DNA of 64,000 nucleotides. Source: an uncultured Hyphomonas sp. Its GTDB lineage: Bacteria > Pseudomonadota > Alphaproteobacteria > Caulobacterales > Hyphomonadaceae. Where the stretch lies: NCBI RefSeq assembly GCF_963677035.1, contig NZ_OY781472.1, forward strand, positions 2,170,001-2,234,000, given 5' to 3'. Positions 1-6,713 of the stretch are shown here, in pieces (positions within the stretch are counted from its first letter, which is position 1; every line of letters begins with the position of its first letter). The position numbers and the translations under genes are program-made. The notes beneath the pieces were generated by a model, which worked only from the letters and a program-made list of their open reading frames with translations, had not been told where the DNA came from and ran no database searches.

Positions 1-341
1 CGGGTTGCGCCAGCGGCATCGCCGTTGCCCTCATACAGGGCCTGGGCCAGATAGTTCGCGGAGAGCGGTGACAGGCTCGATTCCTCGCTGACGAGCGCTT
101 CGAAGCCGGCATCGGCGTCGGTGTAATCGCCGTCTGTCAGCTGTGTCACCGCCTGCTCGAAGGCTTTTGCCCGTTCGGCGCGGAGCTTCGCAAAATGCGG
201 ATGAAGCACGAATTCATTGAGGGCCACCGCCCCGATCAGAAGCGCCGCGCCGCCATAGACAAACAGGCGATAGCGCTTCCAGGCGGTCTCGATCTTGTCC
301 TGGCGAAGGCTTTCGTCGACTTCAGTAAAAATGTCGCTCAA
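1..341 (-). CDS. Tetratricopeptide (YfgM-like, TPR_21) membrane-anchored protein, partial
   Basis: The minus strand is open from a TTG at 341 to the window edge, so the 3' end is missing and only about 113 residues are visible. The protein begins MSDIFTEVDESLRQDKIE, followed by a basic patch and one hydrophobic segment (about residues 26-42, LFVYGGAALLIGAVAL). A helical region then opens with the look of a TPR (KAFEQAVTQLTDGDYTDAD). A short cytoplasmic tail, one TM and periplasmic TPRs are the arrangement of the YfgM/TPR_21 family, which works with periplasmic chaperones at the Sec translocon. The start is inferred because no ATG precedes it in frame. It lies 84 bp upstream of panB on the same strand. 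Confidence 0.7.
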   Translation of the reverse strand, partial: MSDIFTEVDESLRQDKIETAWKRYRLFVYGGAALLIGAVALNEFVLHPHFAKLRAERAKAFEQAVTQLTDGDYTDADAGFEALVSEESSLSPLSANYLAQALYEGNGDAAGAT

Positions 342-425
342 GGGGCCGCTCCGGTCGGGGTTCACAATTCTGGCGGGAACCTAGACGCCGCCGCCGCTGG
401 CTGCAACGTGCCAGCGCTGTTCTGG

Positions 426-1247
426 TCAAGGTTTTCGCAGGCTGTAGGTTTCGGCTTTTCCTGGGAATTTGCGGGTCCGCACGTCGTCGGCATAGGCCTT
501 TACCGCGGTTTCGGTCTCGGTGCGCAGGTCTGCGTAGCGGCGGACGAATTTCGGGGCCCAGTCGAACAGGCCCAGCATGTCCTGGGCAACGAGGACCTGA
601 CCGTCACAGGCGGCCGAGGCGCCGATGCCGATCGTTGGGCAGCTGACCTCGGCCGTGATCTCGGCGGCGAGGTCTTCGGCGACCCCCTCGATGACGATGG
701 CGAAGGCCCCGGCGCGGTCGGCGGCGCGGGCCTCGTTGATGACGATTTCGCGTTCGGTTTCGGTCCGCCCCTTGGCGCGGAATCCCCCGTCGACATTGAT
801 GGCTTGGGGGCGTAGGCCCACATGGCCCATGACCGGGATACCGCGCTCGACGAGGTGGGCGATCTGCTTGGCGGCATAAGCGCCGCTCTCGATCTTCACG
901 GCCTGGCAGCCGGTTTCCTTCATGATCCGCACAGCGTTCTGGAAGGCCTGGTCCTCGCTGGTCTCGTAGCTGCCGAAGGGCATGTCGACGACGACGAAGG
1001 CCTGTTCCGATCCGCGCATGACGGCCTGGCCGTGCAGGATCATCATCTCCATCGTCACGCCGACCGTGGAGGGCAGGCCGTGGACGACCATGCCGAGACT
1101 GTCGCCAACGAGCAGCATGTCCACATGCGGGTCCATCAGTTCGGCCATCGGCGCGTCATAGGCCGTCAGCATGACCAGCGGCGTGCCGCCCTTGGCCTTG
1201 GCGATGTCCTTGACGGTCTTGCGGGTGATCTCAGTTTGCTTTGACAT
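426..1247 (-). CDS. panB: 3-methyl-2-oxobutanoate hydroxymethyltransferase
   Basis: Ketopantoate hydroxymethyltransferase takes 5,10-methylene-THF and 2-oxoisovalerate to ketopantoate, the first committed step of pantothenate and CoA synthesis in the cytoplasm. The 273-residue protein matches the family in length. Visible hallmarks are MLTAYDAPMA near residue 27, the metal-binding LLVGDSLGMVVHG (about 45-57), the VVDMPFGSYE segment (about 86-95), VKIESG (about 117-122), and GIPVMGHVGL (about 135-144) with the GIGAS loop near 207. panC is not adjacent. The gene lies between the TPR gene and the NnrU gene on the same strand, with enough space (84 and 96 bp) for separate promoters. Confidence 0.97.
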   Translation of the reverse strand: MSKQTEITRKTVKDIAKAKGGTPLVMLTAYDAPMAELMDPHVDMLLVGDSLGMVVHGLPSTVGVTMEMMILHGQAVMRGSEQAFVVVDMPFGSYETSEDQAFQNAVRIMKETGCQAVKIESGAYAAKQIAHLVERGIPVMGHVGLRPQAINVDGGFRAKGRTETEREIVINEARAADRAGAFAIVIEGVAEDLAAEITAEVSCPTIGIGASAACDGQVLVAQDMLGLFDWAPKFVRRYADLRTETETAVKAYADDVRTRKFPGKAETYSLRKP

Positions 1248-1343
1248 GCGCTGCGCTTATCCGCTCCGGCAGGCGCGGGCAAGAATTCCTGTTAGGAAGA
1301 CCGGGTACTTATCCGGCCCTTCACCCTGGCCCGTTCAGCCTGC

Positions 1344-1919
1344 TCAGATCACCGGCACGCCGATCAGAGCCCGGTGCAGGTACAGGACAAATGCCGCATA
1401 GAGGACGATCCCGCCGATCACAGAGGCCACATCGGCCCAGACTTTGACGGGCGTATCCGGCGCCGGGCCGTTGTCGCCGCGGCGCTTGACCATGATCCGG
1501 TCGAAGATCGCGAAGGTGAGGAAGGCAGTGAACAGGAGGAAGGCGTTCAGCTGGCCGGTGGCGAAAAAGTGCCCGAACGCCCAGAGCTTCACAGCCACGA
1601 GCATGGGGTGTTTCGCCCATTTCTTGATCCGCCCGGTCGGCAGTTGCGAGGCTACCAGCAGAATGAAGGCCGGCGGCATCAGGGCGAAATTGATATGCCT
1701 GCCCCAGCTGGGCGGCGAATAAACGAGGCCCATGCCGCGGGTTTCGTTGAACCCGACGCAGATCAGGAAGAATCCGATGATGGAGACGAAGGTATAGGCC
1801 GCCATATAGGGCCCGGATCCCATCTTCTTCTTGAGATCCTTGCCAGGCTCTCTTGAGCGCACGGCAGAAAACACGTGCGCGCCGAAAAAGATCACCAGTC
1901 CGAGAATGAATATCGCCAT
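1344..1919 (-). CDS. NnrU family integral membrane protein
   Basis: This 191-residue protein has about five or six hydrophobic segments, for example AIFILGLVIFFGAHVFSA at the N terminus, MAAYTFVSIIGFFLICVGF (about 38-56) and VIGGIVLYAAFVLYL near the C terminus. The N-terminal HVFSAVR and the AKHPMLVAVKLWAFGHFFATG stretch (about 102-122) are typical of the NnrU family, which also has relatives linked to carotenoid isomerisation. NnrU was named for its linkage to nitrite/nitric oxide reduction genes, but none lie here, so a denitrification role is not supported. The exact function is unknown. Confidence 0.85.
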   Translation of the reverse strand: MAIFILGLVIFFGAHVFSAVRSREPGKDLKKKMGSGPYMAAYTFVSIIGFFLICVGFNETRGMGLVYSPPSWGRHINFALMPPAFILLVASQLPTGRIKKWAKHPMLVAVKLWAFGHFFATGQLNAFLLFTAFLTFAIFDRIMVKRRGDNGPAPDTPVKVWADVASVIGGIVLYAAFVLYLHRALIGVPVI

Positions 1920-1975
1920 GAAAAGGCCCTCCCGGAGAGGAGCTTACGGCGAGTTGGGGCAGACAGGAAGGGGGC

Positions 1976-2224
1976 TCAGCTTTCGCTGCCGTCCTTGATC
2001 CAGACTTCGACCTTGCCTTTCAGCTTCAGGGTCAGCGGCTTGCCCTTGCGGTCCAGCGCCTTGCCGGCGGCCACTTTGATCCAGCCTTCGGAGATGCAGT
2101 ACTCCTCGACATTGGTTTTTTCCGTGCCGTTGAACAGGACGCCGATCTCCTTCTGGAGCAGGTCCGGATCGTGGAACGGGCTGTCGGGGTCGACGCAGAG
2201 GCGGTCTGGAAGCTGGTCAGTCAT
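1976..2224 (-). CDS. DUF3297 family protein
   Basis: This small 82-residue acidic protein starts MTDQLPDRLCVDPDSPFHD and carries the segment LQKEIGVLFNGTEKTNVEEY, which is characteristic of DUF3297. That family is widespread in proteobacteria and has no assigned biochemical role. No signal peptide or TM segment is visible. A stem-loop lies directly upstream of its start codon (2235-2253). It probably forms its own transcription unit, as 129 bp separate it from the gene upstream on the same strand. Confidence 0.85.
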   Translation of the reverse strand: MTDQLPDRLCVDPDSPFHDPDLLQKEIGVLFNGTEKTNVEEYCISEGWIKVAAGKALDRKGKPLTLKLKGKVEVWIKDGSES

Positions 2225-2234
2225 GGCAGGGGTT

Positions 2235-2253
2235 TTAGCGCGGGCCGCGCTAA
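2235..2253. promoter_or_regulatory. 8-bp perfect stem-loop in the leader of the DUF3297 gene
   Basis: TTAGCGCG and CGCGCTAA form a perfect inverted repeat around a 3-nt loop, ending 10 bases before the ATG of the DUF3297 gene. No run of T follows on either strand, so it is not a standard intrinsic terminator. It could be a leader hairpin that hinders ribosome access or a protein binding site. No other ribosome binding site is obvious for that gene. Confidence 0.4.
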
Positions 2254-2353
2254 CGGCAAGAGGGAGAGGCAGGCGAACGCCGTTCGGCCAGCACGTGCGG
2301 CGCCCGTGAAGGCGCTTATGAAAGTCGTCTGGATTTCGGGGCGAAAGGCCCGG

Positions 2354-2755
2354 TCATGTTTCCGGCAGGGGCAGGCGTGCGGCCGTTGCCCGGCTGCGGG
2401 GCGCAGGCGTCATGAGGACCGGCGCGCGTGCGACGGTGACGCCGCAGCCTTCGCCGGGGCGCATGAGGCATTGCAGCCAGGCCGGGGTCAGGAGACGCTC
2501 ATCGCAGGCCGCCGCGACACGGTCGCTGGCATAGGGGCGGGGCGCCAACCATGCGCGGTCTGCCTGCTGGGAGGGGATCCAATCGATCGATGTCAGGAAG
2601 ACGCGGCCATATGGGCTGACGCTCCAGTGATACTGCACGCCTTTGCCATAGGCCGCCCGGACTGCTGCGCGCAGCAGCAACAGCTGGCCCCATATCAGGG
2701 GCCAGATCACGGCAAGGTGTGGCGGGAAGCCGGAAGGCGGGTGCAGAAAAGACAT
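2354..2755 (-). CDS. Hypothetical protein
   Basis: I do not recognise this 133-residue protein. The ATG at 2755 is preferred because AAGGA lies 8 bases upstream; the frame stays open further upstream without a better site. The N-terminal third contains a hydrophobic stretch (HLAVIWPLIWGQLLLLRAAV, about residues 12-31) that could be one membrane segment. The middle is Trp/Tyr-rich (YHWSVSPYGRVFL) and the C terminus is Pro/Arg/Ala-rich and probably disordered. It is the last gene of the minus-strand block facing the divergent GGDEF/EAL gene. Confidence 0.6.
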   Translation of the reverse strand: MSFLHPPSGFPPHLAVIWPLIWGQLLLLRAAVRAAYGKGVQYHWSVSPYGRVFLTSIDWIPSQQADRAWLAPRPYASDRVAAACDERLLTPAWLQCLMRPGEGCGVTVARAPVLMTPAPRSRATAARLPLPET

Positions 2756-2965
2756 GACGCCATCCTTACCGGCCCGCTTCCCGGTTGGATTGAGGCGTGA
2801 GGCACACAATGGGTGTAACAGATCGCGCGCGTTTGCCGGGGGACATCCCGGCGGCAATCCGACATGTTAAACAGAGGCTTAACCAAGCCCGCAAATTCGC
2901 GCCCGGAATCCACTGAAGGTTAGGGATTCCTGTTTAGTCAGGTGAGATCAAACCTGGCGGAGACC

Positions 2966-4975
2966 ATGCTCAAAAGGACGAATATCAATACGTACCGGAG
3001 GATGCTGCAAAACGCCCGCACCCCGGAAGAAGCCGTCATGATGGAGCAGCTGCGGGCGATCTCGCAGAACATTCCTGCGCTCTACATGATGCTGAGCGTT
3101 GCTGTCATCGCCCTCGGGGCGACGTTTGTTGGCAACGCTCCATTCTATCTGACAATCGGTGTTCCGGTTGTTTTCGTCTCCCTCGGTGCGATACGTCTTG
3201 CCTTCTGGAAGTTCGGCAACAACCAGTTGATGCATCCGGACGAGGCACGCACCAAGCTGAAGCAGATTGAAGTGCTTACATCGATCCTGTTCCTTGTCCT
3301 GGGGGCCTGGGTCTGGGCTTTGCAGCCTCACGCCACGCCCGGAGAACGGCTCTACCTGTCCTTCTTTACGGCCTTTACCGGCGCATCCTCGACGATCTGC
3401 GCCATTTCACGGCCGCGTCTTGTCGGCGTGTGCCTGTTCATGACGCTGAGCGTATTCTGCCTGCTGTTCTTCGACTGGAACGAGCGGTTTTATCTCTATG
3501 CCACCACGCAGCTCGCCGTCACTTACCTCGTCTTCTTTCTGGCTTCGCGGACATACAAATTGCGTCTTGCGCAGTCTGTTGTGTTGCTCAACCGGCTGAA
3601 TGCAGAAAACCAGCGCTCTTCGGAGCTGGCGGACACGAACGAGTCGATGGCCCTGACTGACATGCTGACCGGCCTGCCGAACCGCCGGCAATTCTTCCTG
3701 GATGTGGAGGCGTCATATAATCCGAAAACGGATAATAAATTGCCGGTGATCGGCCTGATCGATCTGGACGGGTTCAAACCGATCAATGACGTATTCGGAC
3801 ATACGGCTGGCGATGAGGTGCTTGTTGAAACAGCCCGCCGTCTGAGACGTGTGTTAGGCGGGAGGGCATGTGTTTCTCGTCTCGGCGGGGATGAATTTGC
3901 CTATATCCTGCCCAGCACGGTGAGCCAGAAAGAAGCCAAACGCATTGCCCAGCAGCTCGTCAATGCGATGCACGAACCGGTGCAGCTGCCGACCCGGGAT
4001 ACGAGCCGCGTGTCAGCGTCCATTGGGTATTCCTCGCGGGCGTTCCCCGTAAAGTCTGCTCACGACCTGTTGGAACAGGCCGACTTCGCCCTGTTCCGGG
4101 CCAAAGAGCACAAGGTGGGGCAGGCCATCGAATTCTCCACCACTCATGCGGAAAGCCAGTTGCGCGAAGCGGTGGTGCACCAGGCACTCAAGAAGGCCGA
4201 TCTCGATAAAGAGCTGCGGCTTGTCTTCCAGCCGATCGTGAACTCCACAGATGGCGTTATGACCCGCTGCGAGGCACTCGCCCGTTGGGACAGCCCTGAG
4301 CTTGGCTCTGTGCCGCCGCTCGAATTCGTGGCCATTGCCGAGAAGATTGGCGTGACCCAGCAGCTGACCCGTGTGGTTGTGCGCAAGGCGCTGGACCAGC
4401 TGCGCAGGTGGCCTGAACTGACCTCCATGTCAGTCAACCTGTCGGCCCAGGACGTTATCAGCCGTGAGACCAGTGACTTTCTGGTGTCGATGATCCTGGC
4501 AGAGCCGGAAAGCGTGCGCAAAAGGCTGGTTCTGGAAGTGACGGAATCGTCGCTGCTGAACGACATGGAAGAAGCACGCTACAATCTGATGAAGTTCCGC
4601 TTCATGGGCCTGAAGATCGCGCTCGACGATTTCGGTACGGGCTATTCCTCGCTGCGTTACCTGCAGGAGCTCGAATTCGACATTGTAAAGATCGACCGCA
4701 GCTTTGGCGCTGCGATCAACACGGCGGCACGTGGCCTCGGGCTGGTCGCAACCATCCAGCATCTGTGCCGCTCCCTTTCCATTGAATGCATCATCGAAGG
4801 CATCGAAACACGCGAGCAGCTTGAAACGGCGCGCAGCGCAGGGTGCCGGCTGGTGCAGGGCTATCTTTATGCCGCGCCGCTGGAGGCCAGGGACCTGCAT
4901 GCCTATCTGACCGGTGAAAAGACATTCCCGTCATATCGGGACCTGCTGGAAGGGTCGGCGCGCGACGTCGCCTGA
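2966..4975 (+). CDS. Membrane-bound diguanylate cyclase/phosphodiesterase (GGDEF+EAL)
   Basis: This is a c-di-GMP enzyme of about 669 residues. The N-terminal third has about six hydrophobic segments (for example ALYMMLSVAVIALGATFV and LAVTYLVFFLA), forming a membrane sensor of MHYT/MASE-like topology that I cannot assign to a named family. A GGDEF domain follows with an intact RLGGDEF near residue 305. The EAL domain has EAL near 436, and N, E, DDFGTG, VKID, EGIE and QG residues expected of an active phosphodiesterase are present. Both activities could therefore be functional (inference). The ATG at 2966 has GGAG 3 bases upstream; a GTG at 2942 in frame is an alternative. No adjacent partner suggests its signal. 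Confidence 0.93.
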   Translation: MLKRTNINTYRRMLQNARTPEEAVMMEQLRAISQNIPALYMMLSVAVIALGATFVGNAPFYLTIGVPVVFVSLGAIRLAFWKFGNNQLMHPDEARTKLKQIEVLTSILFLVLGAWVWALQPHATPGERLYLSFFTAFTGASSTICAISRPRLVGVCLFMTLSVFCLLFFDWNERFYLYATTQLAVTYLVFFLASRTYKLRLAQSVVLLNRLNAENQRSSELADTNESMALTDMLTGLPNRRQFFLDVEASYNPKTDNKLPVIGLIDLDGFKPINDVFGHTAGDEVLVETARRLRRVLGGRACVSRLGGDEFAYILPSTVSQKEAKRIAQQLVNAMHEPVQLPTRDTSRVSASIGYSSRAFPVKSAHDLLEQADFALFRAKEHKVGQAIEFSTTHAESQLREAVVHQALKKADLDKELRLVFQPIVNSTDGVMTRCEALARWDSPELGSVPPLEFVAIAEKIGVTQQLTRVVVRKALDQLRRWPELTSMSVNLSAQDVISRETSDFLVSMILAEPESVRKRLVLEVTESSLLNDMEEARYNLMKFRFMGLKIALDDFGTGYSSLRYLQELEFDIVKIDRSFGAAINTAARGLGLVATIQHLCRSLSIECIIEGIETREQLETARSAGCRLVQGYLYAAPLEARDLHAYLTGEKTFPSYRDLLEGSARDVA

Positions 4976-5086
4976 GCCAGTCGGCCGGGGCGCCTGCGGC
5001 GTCCGGTTTCCCTTGCGTCTCCTCTTGCCGCTTCAGCAGGGCGGGCGCATGCTTTCCGGTATAAAAGCATATACCGGGAGGACGTC

Positions 5087-5940
5087 ATGAAGATCTGGCA
5101 GGCAAGGTTGCCTTTGTAACCGGGGCCGCTTCGGGCATAGGCCTCGGCATCTCCACCGCGCTGGCGCAGGCTGGCGTGAAGGTGATGATGTGCGACATCG
5201 AGAAAGATGCGCTGGACGATGCGATCAGTGGACTGAAGCAGACCAATGCCGATGTCGATGGCGTCATCGCCGACGTCTCGCTGAAGGAACAGCTGCAGGC
5301 CGCGGCCGACGCCACGATGGAGCGGTTCGGCCGGGTGGACATCCTGGTCAACAATGCGGGCGTTGGCGGTGGCGGGCGCTATGGCGAGTGGACCGACGCG
5401 GGCTGGAACTGGACCATCGGGGTGAACCTGATGTCGGTGGTGTGGGGGATCGAGATCTTTGGCCCGCTGATCGAGGCGCATGGCGAAGGCGGGCAGATCG
5501 TGTCGACGGCCTCGATTGCCGGTATGCTGCCGGCCACGAACCCGCCCTACAATGTCACAAAGTTCGGCGTTGTGGCGCTCAGCGAGGGCCTGCGGGCAGA
5601 GCTGGAGCCGCGCGGGATCGGTGTGTCGGTTCTGTGCCCGGGTTTCATCCGGACAAAGATCATGGAGTCTGCCCGGAATGTTCCGGATCGCTTTGCCGGC
5701 GCGCGCGACACGACGGGGGAGGATGCCGACATGTCCGATTCCGAATTCGCTGACAGGGCGCGCCAGGCCATCGCGCAGGGCATCGACCCGCTCTATGTAG
5801 GGGAACTTGTGCGCGAAGGGATCGAAGGCAACTGGCCCTACATCTTCACCGATACCGAGTTCGAGCCGGCCATCATGGAACGCTTCGCCAATGTGAAAGC
5901 GGGCTTCGACCTGATCCGTGACCGGATCCCGCGCCACTAA
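5087..5940 (+). CDS. SDR family oxidoreductase with a frameshift at its start
   Basis: The frame ending at 5940 encodes a classical short-chain dehydrogenase: the cofactor motif TGAASGIG (5119-5142), NNAG near 5350, a Ser/Tyr/Lys region altered to PPYNVTK (5545-5565), and a C-terminal substrate loop. The only ATG with a good ribosome binding site (GGGAGGA, then ATG at 5087) is one base out of frame and hits TAA at 5117. One missing base just after the ATG would restore the normal N terminus (M-K-D-L-A-G-K-V). The first in-frame start is GTG at 5176, after the cofactor motif, so a protein begun there would lack NAD(P) binding. It is either a sequencing error, a recent inactivating deletion, or a non-standard start. 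Confidence 0.75.
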
Positions 5941-5956
5941 GGATCTTCTGTTGTGC

Positions 5957-5988
5957 TGTCGCCATTTGTGTTAGCGCAAATGGCAACA
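5957..5988. promoter_or_regulatory. Inverted repeat between the SDR and sulfotransferase genes
   Basis: GCCATTTG (5961-5968) and CAAATGGC (5977-5984) form a perfect 8-bp inverted repeat with an 8-nt spacer. The pairing extends to TGT/ACA outside one mismatch. It sits 36 bp before the sulfotransferase ATG. No T tract follows, so an operator or leader hairpin is more likely than a terminator. Confidence 0.4.
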
Positions 5989-6019
5989 CTCGGAAAACCG
6001 GGGGCTCAGGGAGGATAGA

Positions 6020-6646
6020 ATGACGCTCAAGGCAATCAGTGCCGGCTTCGGCCGGACGGGGACGATGTCCCTCAAACTCGCGCTGGAACAAATTGGCTTC
6101 GGGCCGTGCCACCACATGATCGAAGTGATCGGGAACGGCGAAAAGCAGGTTCCGCTCTGGAATGACGCGCTGGCCGGCAAGCCGGACTTCGACGCCATCT
6201 ATCAGGGCTATCATTCCGCCGTGGACTGGCCGTCTGCTGCCTTCTGGCAGCAGCTGGCGGACTATTACCCGGACGCGAAGATCATCCTCTCCTCCCGCTC
6301 TGCCGAGAGCTGGTACAGCAGCATTTCCGAAACGATCCTGGCCACCGTCTGGGCACCGGAGACCTGGCCGCCGCAGGCAACCGAATGGTTCAAAATGGTC
6401 TCCAAAGTGCTCGAGCGCAGCTTCGGCGCCGCGAAGACAAAGGACGAGCTGATCGCCGTCTTCAACGCCCACGAAGCCGCCGTGAAAGCCGCCATCCCCG
6501 CCGACCGCCTGCTGGTGCATTCGGCCAAGGATGGCTGGGACCCGCTCTGTGCCTTCCTCGGCGTGCCCGTGCCGGACGGCGACTATCCCCGCACCAACAG
6601 CAAGGAAGAATTCTTCCAGCACATGACCAAAGCCGACGATATGTAG
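6020..6646 (+). CDS. Sulfotransferase family protein
   Basis: This 208-residue protein has the two PAPS-binding signatures of the family. The 5'-phosphosulfate loop is at the N terminus, GFGRTGTMSLKLALEQIG (about residues 9-26), and the 3'-phosphate region is KIILSSRSAESWY (about 90-102). The overall pattern (CHHMIEV, NDAL, PDFDAIYQGY) fits the Sulfotransfer_4 group that is common in marine alphaproteobacteria. It probably moves a sulfo group from PAPS to an unknown acceptor in the cytoplasm. The ATG at 6020 follows GGGAGGAT. No PAPS-synthesis genes are nearby, so the substrate cannot be guessed. Confidence 0.88.
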   Translation: MTLKAISAGFGRTGTMSLKLALEQIGFGPCHHMIEVIGNGEKQVPLWNDALAGKPDFDAIYQGYHSAVDWPSAAFWQQLADYYPDAKIILSSRSAESWYSSISETILATVWAPETWPPQATEWFKMVSKVLERSFGAAKTKDELIAVFNAHEAAVKAAIPADRLLVHSAKDGWDPLCAFLGVPVPDGDYPRTNSKEEFFQHMTKADDM

Positions 6647-6713
6647 ACCGGCAGGTTTACACGCCATCGCCGCGCGCTAACCTGAAGTTGACGGGGCAGC
6701 ACGGGGCGCACAG

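Noticed and set aside
2867..2882. CtrA-type site TTAA...TTAA upstream of the GGDEF/EAL gene
   Set aside because: The spacer is 8 bases and not 7, so it does not fit the CtrA consensus.
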